Positions 1 to 5,045 of a DNA stretch of 6,069 nt are shown in pieces (position 1 is the stretch's first letter; each line of letters starts with the position of its first letter). The notes beneath the pieces were generated by a model. The model ran no database searches, was not told the origin of the DNA, and saw nothing but the letters and a program-made list of their open reading frames with translations. Origin of the DNA: Chloroflexota bacterium (GTDB lineage Bacteria > Chloroflexota > Dehalococcoidia > Tepidiformales > Tepidiformaceae); contig JANXYE010000240.1 in the NCBI GenBank assembly GCA_025350285.1, positions 1 through 6,069 of the forward strand, in the 5' to 3' direction. Position numbers and translations under genes: made by a program.

Positions 1-461
1 TCGTCATCGACCGGAGCGACAAGCGCTTGGCCATCGCCGCCAAACTGGGCGCTACCGAGACGATCAACGCCACGACTGACGCCGCGAACGCACGCATCCG
101 CGAACTCTGCCCCGAAGGCGTGGCGTTCCTGTTCGACTGCGTGGACGACTACCGGACGAAGAACCGCCCCGGCAGGGTGGCTGTCGCCGACCGCGGGGTC
201 ACCGTACTCCTCGGGAGGCCAGGCACCGACGACGACGCGGAGCGGATGAAGACGGCGGCGAAGGCTGGCGGCTATGTCCTGCCCGGCCCTCCGGAGGGGC
301 TTTTACCGACGCTCATCTCGTGGCTCGCGGCCGGCAAGCTGAACCTCTCCGCGATCGTTACCAACCGCTACACCATCGAAGCGGTCAACGAAGCCGTGCG
401 GGACCTTGAGAACGGGGACGTGGTTGGCCAGGCGATCATCGTGATGGAACCGCTGGAGTAA
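1..461 (+). CDS. Zinc-type (MDR) alcohol dehydrogenase, C-terminal part (5' end outside window)
   Basis: Partial gene: the frame is open from base 3 (GTC ATC GAC) to a TAA at 459-461, about 152 codons. It encodes the C-terminal half of a medium-chain dehydrogenase/reductase, an NAD(P)-dependent oxidation of an alcohol or polyol. The visible part starts at the end of strand 2 of the Rossmann fold, where VIDRSDKR places an Asp at the position that usually selects NAD over NADP. Then come AAKLGATETIN, FLFDCVDD and VTVLLGRPG (later strands of the fold), and a C-terminal GKLNLSAIVTNRYTIEAVNEA...GDVVGQAIIVM, the usual end of zinc-dependent alcohol dehydrogenases. The catalytic and structural zinc ligands would lie upstream, so zinc dependence and substrate cannot be confirmed. 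It is 75 bases ahead of rfbD on the same strand, but nothing ties it to sugar metabolism. Confidence 0.85.
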   Translation, partial: VIDRSDKRLAIAAKLGATETINATTDAANARIRELCPEGVAFLFDCVDDYRTKNRPGRVAVADRGVTVLLGRPGTDDDAERMKTAAKAGGYVLPGPPEGLLPTLISWLAAGKLNLSAIVTNRYTIEAVNEAVRDLENGDVVGQAIIVMEPLE

Positions 462-466
462 TTCGC

Positions 467-492
467 GGTTGTTGGTTGTTGGTTGTTGGTTG
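467..492. repeat. Tandem 7-bp repeat GGTTGTT, three full copies plus GGTTG
   Basis: GGTTGTT units start at 467, 474 and 481, and a partial GGTTG follows at 488-492. The array begins five bases after the dehydrogenase stop codon and ends about 45 bases before the rfbD start. It is perfect, so it is a candidate for slipped-strand length variation. A TTG inside it (483) is in frame with rfbD, but coding through the repeat would add 18 residues unlike the family N terminus, so I treat it as noncoding. Confidence 0.85.
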
Positions 493-526
493 ACGATCTC
501 CAGCCGCGGCATCCAGCCGCATGTGT

Positions 527-531
527 GAGGG
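527..531 (+). promoter_or_regulatory. Ribosome binding site (GAGGG) that fixes the rfbD start
   Basis: GAGGG lies five bases before the GTG at 537. It supports that GTG over the longer in-frame TTG at 483, which has only the GT-rich repeat upstream. Confidence 0.55.
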
Positions 532-536
532 CTCCG

Positions 537-1391
537 GTGAAAGTGCTGGTGTTGGGGGCGAATGGACAGCTTGGCTCGGATATCGTCCGGCTCTGGCACG
601 ACCCGGGTGTGACGGTGATAGCCGCGACGCGGGCGGAGGCGGACGTGACCGATGCGAACGCCGTCGAGGCGCTCGTCCGCAACCATGAACCGGATGTGGT
701 CATCAACACGACCGCGTTTCACAACCTCCCGGTCGCGGAGCAGGATCCCGAAACCTGCTTCAGGGTGAACGTGGTTGGCGGCCGGAATGTGGCGAGGGCG
801 GCGAAGGCCGTTGGCGCGGCCATCGTGCAGATCAGCACGGACTACGTCTTCGACGGCGAGAAGCGCACGCCCTACCTGGAGGAAGACTCCCGGCGGGCGC
901 TGAACATCTACGGGGCCGCGAAGATAGCGACCGAGGACGTAGTCCGCCAGGCGAATCCGGAATGGACAATCGTGCGGGTATCCGGGCTCTACGGGCTGGC
1001 GGGTTCGGCGGGCAAAGGCGGCAACTTTGTCGAGACCATGCTGCGGTTGGCGCACGAGGGCAAGCCGATCCGGGTAGTCAGCGACCAGGTCTCCTCGCCA
1101 ACGAATACGGCGGAGATCGCGGAGGCGCTGCTGCCGATCGTGCGCGACGGCCGACGGGGAGTGTTCCATCTCGCGGCGGGCGAAGGGTGCAGCTGGTACA
1201 CGTTCGCGGGCCGCATCTTCGAACGCCGCGGACTCTCGCCGGACTTCGCGCCCACAACGACGGCCGAGTTCGGCGCGCCACTCGCGCGGCCAATGTACAG
1301 CGTCCTCGGGACGACGCGGGCGCCGGCGCTGTCGCACTGGTCGGTGGGGCTCGAGCGGTACCTGCGAGAGAAAGGTCACGCGGCCCTGTAG
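537..1391 (+). CDS. rfbD: dTDP-4-dehydrorhamnose reductase (RmlD/RfbD family sugar-nucleotide SDR)
   Basis: Encodes 284 residues, normal for RmlD, which reduces the 4-keto group of dTDP-4-dehydro-L-rhamnose with NAD(P)H in the cytosol, the last step of dTDP-L-rhamnose synthesis. The N terminus is MKVLVLGANGQLGSD with the RmlD-type dinucleotide loop GANGQLG (residues 7-13). Further family marks are NTTAFHNLPVAEQDP (57-71), STDYVFDG (100-107), the catalytic Y125-x3-K129 in IYGAAK, DQVSSPTN (183-190) and RPMYSVL (251-257). GTG 537 is chosen because the loop starts seven codons later and GAGGG stands at 527-531. Two conserved spots are altered: the usual DQxGSPT reads DQVSSPT, and RPxNSxL has Tyr in place of Asn. 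The enzyme may therefore act on a related 4-keto sugar. It is followed on the same strand by two more nucleotide-sugar genes. The family is clear; the exact substrate is not. Confidence 0.85.
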   Translation: MKVLVLGANGQLGSDIVRLWHDPGVTVIAATRAEADVTDANAVEALVRNHEPDVVINTTAFHNLPVAEQDPETCFRVNVVGGRNVARAAKAVGAAIVQISTDYVFDGEKRTPYLEEDSRRALNIYGAAKIATEDVVRQANPEWTIVRVSGLYGLAGSAGKGGNFVETMLRLAHEGKPIRVVSDQVSSPTNTAEIAEALLPIVRDGRRGVFHLAAGEGCSWYTFAGRIFERRGLSPDFAPTTTAEFGAPLARPMYSVLGTTRAPALSHWSVGLERYLREKGHAAL

Positions 1392-1418
1392 CCCACGCGA
1401 CACGCATCTCGGCTTGGC

Positions 1419-1447
1419 TTCCGTGGTGGCGGACCTGAACCTATACT
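1419..1447 (+). promoter_or_regulatory. Possible weak promoter ahead of the epimerase/dehydratase gene
   Basis: In the 91-base gap between rfbD and the next gene, TATACT at 1442-1447 is a good -10 match. The hexamer 17 bases upstream (TTCCGT, 1419-1424) matches the -35 consensus only in its first bases. A GGGGGA ribosome site follows at about 1466-1471. The gap is larger than in a tight operon, so an internal promoter is plausible but unproven. Confidence 0.3.
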
Positions 1448-1482
1448 CGGATGGCGCTCAGCAACCGGGGGAACATTCGCGC

Positions 1483-2535
1483 ATGCGCATCCTTGTCACC
1501 GGTGGAGCGGGGTACGTCGGTAGCCTGCTCGTCCCAAAGCTGTTAGCCCGCGGCCACCAGGTGCGGGTGCTGGATCGCATGTTCTGGGGCTTGCCCCACT
1601 ACGCCCTCGAACCGGGCGTGGAGCTCGTGAACGCCGACGTGCGGCGGCTGCCCGAGGCCGTCTTCGACGGCATTGATGCGGTTGACCACCTGGCCGGGTT
1701 CAGCAACGACCCGACCAGCGAGTACAGCCCCGAAGCCAACTGGCAGATGAACGCCGTAGCCACCTCGACGCTGGTGGATCTCTGCCGCATCGCCGGCGTG
1801 CGACGGTTCGTCTTCGGAAGCAGCTGTTCTTTGTACGACGGTACGGAAGCCGACGGCCTGCTGGACGAAGAGGCGCCGATCGCGCCGCGTGGGGCGTACG
1901 CGCTTTCGAAACGCTACTCCGAAGAGACGCTCCTGCGGGCCGTCGATGCAGGCCTTGAGCCGGTCATCCTGCGCCAGGCAACGGCCTTCGGCCCGAGCAA
2001 GCGGATGCGCTTCGACCTCGTCGTGAACTCGTTCGTGAAGGATGCGCTGCTGAAGGGGAAGCTGACCGTGCACGGCGGCGGGCACATGTGGCGGCCGCTG
2101 GTGAGCGTGAACGACATGGCCGAGGCGCACATCGCCTGTCTCGAAGCGCCAGCGGAGCTCGTCGCGGGCGAGACGTTCAACGTCGTCCACGGGAACTACC
2201 GGATCAAGGACCTCGCCGAGGCCGTCGCGAACGAACTCAAGGCCCTCGGCCGGCCCGTCGAGATCCTCGATGGGCCGCTCCCATCGATCGTGCGGAATTA
2301 TCGCTGTGGCGGAGAGAAGCTGGCGAAGCGGCTCGGCGTTTCGCTCCCGACCACGCCCGCGGCCGCGGTGGCCGAACTCGTGCGCGAATACGGGTCGGCT
2401 CCGATCGAACAGCTGACGCACCCGCGCTACTACAACATCTCCTGGATGGAACTGCTGGAGTCGATGCGGCCGGCCTTCCAGGCGATGGACAACATCTTCG
2501 AACCGCTCGAAGAGGGCGTGAATGGACAGGGCTGA
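1483..2535 (+). CDS. NAD-dependent epimerase/dehydratase (extended SDR), nucleotide-sugar modifying
   Basis: Encodes 350 residues of an extended short-chain dehydrogenase acting on a nucleotide sugar. It starts at ATG 1483 with MRILVTGGAGYVGS, giving the Rossmann loop TGGAGYVG (6-13); Asp31 at the end of strand 2 points to NAD. AGFSNDP (71-77), GSSCSLYD (112-119), the catalytic Y139-x3-K143 in YALSK, RQATAFGPSKRMRFDLVVN (164-182), GGGHMWRPLVSVNDMA (198-213) and FNVVHGNYRIKDLAEAV (232-248) follow in the order typical of UDP-glucose 4-epimerase-like enzymes. RmlB is less likely because the sequence lacks the RmlB acceptor motifs. The in-frame extension back to 1414 has no family similarity, and GGGGGA precedes ATG 1483, so the shorter form is preferred. 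It lies between rfbD and rfbC, with only five bases to rfbC, so it probably serves the same sugar pathway as a C4 epimerase, ketoreductase or dehydratase. The specific reaction cannot be read from the sequence. Confidence 0.88.
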   Translation: MRILVTGGAGYVGSLLVPKLLARGHQVRVLDRMFWGLPHYALEPGVELVNADVRRLPEAVFDGIDAVDHLAGFSNDPTSEYSPEANWQMNAVATSTLVDLCRIAGVRRFVFGSSCSLYDGTEADGLLDEEAPIAPRGAYALSKRYSEETLLRAVDAGLEPVILRQATAFGPSKRMRFDLVVNSFVKDALLKGKLTVHGGGHMWRPLVSVNDMAEAHIACLEAPAELVAGETFNVVHGNYRIKDLAEAVANELKALGRPVEILDGPLPSIVRNYRCGGEKLAKRLGVSLPTTPAAAVAELVREYGSAPIEQLTHPRYYNISWMELLESMRPAFQAMDNIFEPLEEGVNGQG

Positions 2536-2540
2536 GGACG

Positions 2541-3107
2541 ATGAACATCCACGTGACCCCAACGGCGCTGGACGGCGTCGTAATTATCGACACCGACTTC
2601 TTTCGCGACGAACGCGGTTTCTTCATTGAGGTCTACCACCGCCAGCGCTACATCGAGCACGGTTTGGACTACGAGTTCGTGCAGGACAACCATTCGCGGT
2701 CGGCCCGGCACGTGCTCCGCGGGCTGCACTACCAGGACATGAGCGCGCCAATGGGCAAGCTCGTGCGCTGCACGGCCGGGGCTATCCTGGACGTTGCGGT
2801 GGACCTGCGCGTCGGGTCGCCGGCGTTCGGGAAGTACGTGGCCGTCGAACTGAACGAAACGAACATGCGCCAGCTGATGGTGCCGGCCGGGTTCGGACAC
2901 GGGTTCCTGACGCTCTCCGAATCGGCGGAGGTGCACTACAAGTGCACGGGGCTCTACACACCCCCAGCGGAAGGCGGCATCGCCTGGGACGATCCGGACA
3001 TCGGGATTGACTGGCCGACGCGGGCGCCCGTGCTTTCCGGGCGCGATAAGGAAAACATGAGCCTGCGCCGGTACCTGGACCGGCCAGCCTTTACGTGGCC
3101 CTCCTGA
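2541..3107 (+). CDS. rfbC: dTDP-4-dehydrorhamnose 3,5-epimerase (RmlC)
   Basis: Encodes 188 residues, the standard length for RmlC, a cupin-fold dimer that inverts C3 and C5 of dTDP-4-keto-6-deoxy-glucose in the third step of dTDP-L-rhamnose synthesis. The N-terminal signature IDTDFFRDERGFFIEVYH (residues 16-33) and QDNHSRS (48-54) are present. By analogy with characterised RmlC proteins, RGLHYQ (60-65) gives the catalytic base His63, with the phosphate-contacting Lys73. GFGHGFL (118-124) gives His120, VHYKCTGLYTP (131-141) gives the catalytic Tyr133 and Tyr139, and SGRDK (166-170) gives Asp169. WDDPDIGIDWP closes the cupin core. All expected catalytic residues are present, so the protein should be active. 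ATG 2541 lies five bases after the previous stop, and its GAGGA (2534-2538) overlaps that stop, indicating translational coupling. The same frame is open far upstream, but that stretch is out of frame with the well-supported epimerase gene. Confidence 0.95.
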   Translation: MNIHVTPTALDGVVIIDTDFFRDERGFFIEVYHRQRYIEHGLDYEFVQDNHSRSARHVLRGLHYQDMSAPMGKLVRCTAGAILDVAVDLRVGSPAFGKYVAVELNETNMRQLMVPAGFGHGFLTLSESAEVHYKCTGLYTPPAEGGIAWDDPDIGIDWPTRAPVLSGRDKENMSLRRYLDRPAFTWPS

Positions 3108-3167
3108 GTGCCCTACCGCGCGTGTTAAGGGAACGTTTCGGTGCGGCAACCTCTCCGCGGCGGGCGC

Positions 3168-3173
3168 TAAGCT
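3168..3173 (+). promoter_or_regulatory. Possible -10 element (TAAGCT) ahead of the small helical protein gene
   Basis: TAAGCT lies 18 bases before the ATG at 3192, in the 84-base gap after rfbC. No good -35 hexamer is visible at the right distance. It is listed because the next gene has an excellent ribosome site and follows the end of the sugar gene set. Confidence 0.2.
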
Positions 3174-3191
3174 GAGGGCGGGAGGCGCGAT

Positions 3192-3587
3192 ATGCCCACG
3201 GAACAGCCAGCGGCGGAGCCCATGCGAGCGTCGCTTCTGATGGCGGCGCAGCACCTGGAGGCAGCGGCCGGCGGTGATCGCGAAGGGCGCTTGAAAGCGT
3301 TGCGCGACACCGCGGTGGCCATCGAAGGTCACTTGGACCTGCTGGCCGCGGAAAGCCGGCCGGGCGGGACGCAGGTCCTCCAGCCGCGCGTCCTGAGTGG
3401 CGCGCTGACCGTGCAGGACCGCTTGCGGCAGTTGCAGGTCTCGGCCTGGGGAGCTGAGCGGACAGTCGCCGCGGGCCAGGAACCGGCGCCGACGCTGGCG
3501 GAGATCGCCACCGGGATGCGGAAAGCGGCCGCGGACGTGTTGACGATGCTGCACGACTCCATGAGCTACGCGGACGTGGACCAGTAG
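3192..3587 (+). CDS. Small helical protein of unknown function (131 aa)
   Basis: I do not recognise this protein. The start is well supported: a perfect GGAGG (3181-3185) stands six bases before ATG 3192, and the frame ends with TAG at 3585-3587. The 131 residues contain no cysteine and only one tryptophan (Trp86). There is no signal peptide or membrane segment. Composition and spacing suggest four amphipathic helices, roughly residues 11-26, 29-54, 62-95 and 100-126, separated by Gly/Pro turns (GG at 27-28, PGG at 57-59, PAP at 98-100). This resembles a small cytosolic four-helix bundle, though that is inference. The N-terminal ten residues (PTEQPAAEP) look disordered. It follows rfbC by 84 bases and converges on the HNH nuclease gene 40 bases away, so neither neighbour hints at its role. 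Confidence 0.75.
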   Translation: MPTEQPAAEPMRASLLMAAQHLEAAAGGDREGRLKALRDTAVAIEGHLDLLAAESRPGGTQVLQPRVLSGALTVQDRLRQLQVSAWGAERTVAAGQEPAPTLAEIATGMRKAAADVLTMLHDSMSYADVDQ

Positions 3588-3627
3588 GCGCAGGAGCGAC
3601 GGGAGACGCGGGACGAGAGCCCCTGAG

Positions 3628-4161
3628 CTACGCTCCGGCCGCCGCCAACGCCGGTTCGTAGCCCGGCACGAACTTGCGCCACTCTTCCTGGTGGTGCAGG
3701 TACTGAAAGAACGGGTAGTAGATGCCCACTCGGGGCGGTGCCGGGTCGCGGTGGAGGGGCATGTGCGCCTCCTGCGGCGTGCGGCCGGCCTTGCTGTGGT
3801 TGCAGGCTTTGCAGGCGGCGACCAGGTTCTCCCACGTGTGCGCGCCCCCACGGTGGCGGGGCACGACGTGATCGAGCGTCAGGTCGCGGGTGATCCGCCC
3901 GCAGTAGACACACGCCCAGCCGTCGCGCGCGAAGACTTCCTTCCGGCTCAGGCGGACGCGTGGGCGCGGGCGGCGGACCATGTTTACGAGCCGAATGACG
4001 GATGGCGCGGCGATCACGCGGGTCATCGTCCGGATGGTGCGGGCGGCGTTTTCGATCACTTCCGCCTTGCCGCGAAGCACAAGGACTATCGCCCGCCGCA
4101 CGTTGCAGACGTTGAGCGGCTCGTAGTTCTGGTTCAGCACAAGGACGCTTCCGCTGCCCAT
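3628..4161 (-). CDS. Stand-alone HNH endonuclease family protein
   Basis: Encodes 177 residues of a single-domain HNH nuclease. An N-terminal segment, VLVLNQNYEPLNVCNVRRAI (6-25), is typical of a widespread family of free-standing bacterial HNH proteins. The HNH fold follows: FARDGWACVYCG with CxxC at 84-87, LDHVVPRHRGG with the Asp97-His98 pair, WENLVAACKACNHSKAG with Asn112, and a second CxxC at 117-120 followed by Asn121-His122. The four cysteines should bind one structural zinc, and His98 would be the general base for metal-dependent phosphodiester cleavage. All key residues are intact. ATG at 4161 is preferred, with GGCGG nine bases upstream; a GTG six bases earlier (4167) preceded by AAAGG would add two residues. 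No intron, intein, methylase or phage gene adjoins it, so its biological role (repair, restriction or other) is open. Confidence 0.88.
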   Translation of the reverse strand: MGSGSVLVLNQNYEPLNVCNVRRAIVLVLRGKAEVIENAARTIRTMTRVIAAPSVIRLVNMVRRPRPRVRLSRKEVFARDGWACVYCGRITRDLTLDHVVPRHRGGAHTWENLVAACKACNHSKAGRTPQEAHMPLHRDPAPPRVGIYYPFFQYLHHQEEWRKFVPGYEPALAAAGA

Positions 4162-4183
4162 CTGCACTGCCCGCCTTTGGTGG

Positions 4184-4213
4184 ATCGTAGCAGGGGAGTG
4201 ATCAACGGCGCAA
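4184..4213 (-). promoter_or_regulatory. Probable promoter of the HNH gene (extended -10)
   Basis: Read on the minus strand, TTGCGC (4208-4213) is followed after 18 bases by TACGAT (4184-4189), which is preceded by TGC as in extended -10 promoters. Transcription would start near 4177, leaving a short leader to the ATG at 4161. This lets the HNH gene be expressed separately from csoR, which lies upstream on the same strand. Confidence 0.4.
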
Positions 4214-4233
4214 TTCCCGGTTCTAGGCAGTCA

Positions 4234-4247
4234 ATCGTGAATCGTGA
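4234..4247. repeat. Two tandem copies of ATCGTGA
   Basis: ATCGTGA occurs at 4234-4240 and 4241-4247, in the 92-base gap between the csoR stop and the HNH start. The flanks CTAGG (4223-4227) and CCTAG (4253-4257) form a short inverted repeat around it. The stem is too weak and lacks a T tract, so I do not call a terminator. Confidence 0.6.
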
Positions 4248-4253
4248 ATGAAC

Positions 4254-4529
4254 CTAGCCCCCGTGCTTGCTCCAGAGGCGCAGGGTCTGAAGCAGTTCGT
4301 CGCGGGCCGGGATGGAGATGGCCGAATCCTTGAGGATACAGTCGTCCACATGTTGTTCGAGGATGATCATACCGGCGCGTTCGAGGCCGGACCGAGCGGC
4401 GAGCAGTTGCGTCAGCACGTCTTCGCAGGCACGGTCGCTTTCGAGCATGCGCCGCAATGCGCGGACCTGCCCTTCGACGCGTGAAAGCCTATCGAGAAGT
4501 TTCTTGGTGTCTGTTGGATCGGCGGCCAT
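4254..4529 (-). CDS. csoR: CsoR/RcnR-family metal-sensing transcriptional repressor
   Basis: Encodes 91 residues, typical for the all-helical, tetrameric CsoR family (DUF156), repressors that leave DNA on binding Cu(I) or another ligand. KKLLDRLSRVEGQVRALRRML (9-29) is the family's first helix. CEDVLTQLLAARSGLERAGMIILEQHVDDC (35-64) supplies the Cys-His-Cys ligand set Cys35, His60 and Cys64 with HxxxC spacing, as in copper-sensing CsoR. The residue before the first Cys is Ala where copper-responsive CsoR proteins often have Tyr, so copper is likely but not certain. His60 argues against the persulfide sensor CstR, which uses only the two cysteines. ATG 4529 is the only start fitting the family N terminus, and no Shine-Dalgarno sequence precedes it, so the mRNA may be nearly leaderless. 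It diverges from trxA across an operator-like palindrome. Confidence 0.93.
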   Translation of the reverse strand: MAADPTDTKKLLDRLSRVEGQVRALRRMLESDRACEDVLTQLLAARSGLERAGMIILEQHVDDCILKDSAISIPARDELLQTLRLWSKHGG

Positions 4530-4533
4530 GGTG

Positions 4534-4563
4534 TTGACATCGTATACCCCAGGGGGGTATGCT
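4534..4563 (+). promoter_or_regulatory. Probable trxA promoter (TTGACA-18-TATGCT)
   Basis: A perfect -35 TTGACA (4534-4539) is followed after 18 bases by TATGCT (4558-4563). Transcription would start near 4570, giving a leader of about 63 bases before the trxA ATG at 4633. The CsoR-type palindrome (4544-4560) occupies nearly the whole spacer and the first bases of the -10, the expected layout for repression by blocking RNA polymerase. Confidence 0.65.
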
Positions 4564-4569
4564 GCAAGC
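4541..4569 (-). promoter_or_regulatory. Possible csoR promoter (minus strand) overlapping the operator
   Basis: On the minus strand, TTGCAG (about 4563-4568) precedes TACGAT or TATACG (within 4540-4546) by 15-17 bases. The start site would fall within a few bases of the csoR ATG at 4529. The operator lies inside this promoter too, which would give autoregulation. The hexamers are weaker than those of the trxA promoter. Confidence 0.35.
4544..4560. promoter_or_regulatory. CsoR-type operator palindrome
   Basis: ATACCCC (4544-4550) and GGGGTAT (4554-4560) form a perfect 7-bp inverted repeat around AGG. AT-flanked C/G tracts of this kind (ATACCC...GGGTAT) are the known operator type of CsoR-family repressors. 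It lies between csoR and trxA, 14 bases upstream of the csoR start codon, and overlaps promoter elements on both strands. Operator identity rests on match and position, not on binding data. Confidence 0.8.
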
Positions 4570-4632
4570 ACAAAGTCAGGCAGACAAACCGTCAACCCGC
4601 TCCCGGCGGGCGCCTGAGGAGGAAGCCACAAC

Positions 4633-4965
4633 ATGGCCGAAAACGTAAAAGAGATCACCGACGCCAACTTCGAAACGGAGGCAATTCAGAGCGAGTTGCC
4701 AGTCCTCATCGACTTCTGGGCGCCGTGGTGCGGCCCCTGCCGGATGGTCGCCCCGGTCGTCGCGGAACTGAGCGAGGAGTACGCGGGGAAGATGAACTTC
4801 TTCAAGATGAACACCGATGAAAACCAGCAGGTGCCGACAAAATTCGGTATCCGCAGCATCCCGGCGCTGCTCATCTTCAAGGGCGGCGAACTGAAGGGCC
4901 AGATCGTCGGCTACCGCCCGAAGAACGACCTCAAGAAGCGTATCGATGAGGCGCTCCTGGCGTAG
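4633..4965 (+). CDS. trxA: Thioredoxin (TrxA)
   Basis: Encodes 110 residues, the normal size of a cytosolic thioredoxin, which reduces disulfides in client proteins and is re-reduced by thioredoxin reductase. [19 protein letters not shown] (25-43) contains the canonical active site Trp32-Cys33-Gly-Pro-Cys36 and the buried Asp27 that tunes its reactivity. [12 protein letters not shown] (75-86) supplies the conserved cis-proline Pro77, and [18 protein letters not shown] is the last helix region. There is no signal peptide. AGGAGG (4617-4622) stands ten bases before ATG 4633. It diverges from csoR and is read from a promoter whose spacer carries the CsoR-type operator, so its expression is probably derepressed by the CsoR ligand. 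trxB follows 92 bases later on the same strand, past a hairpin. Confidence 0.97.
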   Translation: MAENVKEITDANFETEAIQSELPVLIDFWAPWCGPCRMVAPVVAELSEEYAGKMNFFKMNTDENQQVPTKFGIRSIPALLIFKGGELKGQIVGYRPKNDLKKRIDEALLA

Positions 4966-4988
4966 TCCGGCCAACCGGAGACGAAACA

Positions 4989-5045
4989 ATGACCCGATGC
5001 CCCTCCCGTGCAAGCCGGGGAGGGGCATCGTGCTTTCAGGCGTAA
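4989..5045 (+). CDS. Possible 18-residue leader peptide spanning the trxA-trxB hairpin (speculative)
   Basis: ATG 4989, with GGAG (4977-4980) eight bases upstream, opens 18 codons ending in TAA at 5043-5045, just before the trxB ribosome site. It contains two Cys codons (residues 4 and 15) and four Arg codons, and it reads straight through both arms of the hairpin, so ribosome movement would melt it. It could be a leader peptide coupling translation to read-through into trxB. A chance frame of this length in GC-rich DNA is equally possible. Confidence 0.2.
   Translation: MTRCPSRASRGGASCFQA
4995..5030 (+). terminator. GC-rich hairpin between trxA and trxB (terminator or attenuator)
   Basis: CGATGCCCCTCCC (4995-5007) and GGGAGGGGCATCG (5018-5030) pair perfectly over 13 bp around a ten-base loop. 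It is followed by TGCTTTC, a poor T tract. It looks like an intrinsic terminator with weak release, or an mRNA-stabilising 3' hairpin for trxA. Partial read-through would give more TrxA than TrxB, the usual need in the cell. No promoter for trxB is visible between the hairpin and its start. Confidence 0.6.

Noticed and set aside
303..1403. Long open frame on the minus strand opposite the dehydrogenase end and rfbD (366 codons)
   Set aside because: It is antisense to clearly recognisable genes, is Arg/His/Pro-rich with no family motif, and is the expected by-product of GC-rich third positions.
2088..2540. N-terminal extension of rfbC within the epimerase/dehydratase gene
   Set aside because: The RmlC family begins at MNIHVTPTALDG (ATG 2541); the upstream translation is Arg-rich, unlike any domain, and out of frame with a gene that has full SDR motifs.
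1543..2562. Minus-strand open frame of 339 codons opposite the epimerase/dehydratase
   Set aside because: It mirrors a well-supported SDR gene and its translation has no recognisable domain.
3588..3627. Possible bidirectional terminator between the two convergent genes
   Set aside because: The 40-base gap shows no stem of useful length and no T or A tract on either strand.
2430..3851. Minus-strand open frame of 473 codons crossing rfbC, the small protein gene and part of the HNH gene
   Set aside because: It overlaps three better-supported genes, has an Arg-rich low-quality translation and no motif.
3691..4251. Plus-strand open frame of 186 codons opposite the HNH gene
   Set aside because: The minus strand encodes an HNH protein with every zinc and catalytic residue; the plus-strand translation has no motif.
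4596..4610. Small stem CCCGC/GCGGG in the trxA leader as a possible riboswitch or thermosensor
   Set aside because: Only five base pairs, it does not cover the AGGAGG at 4617-4622, and such stems are frequent by chance in GC-rich leaders.
4530..4667. Longer csoR start giving a 137-residue protein
   Set aside because: The extension would read through the operator, the trxA promoter and the start of trxA, and does not fit the family N terminus; ATG 4529 does.
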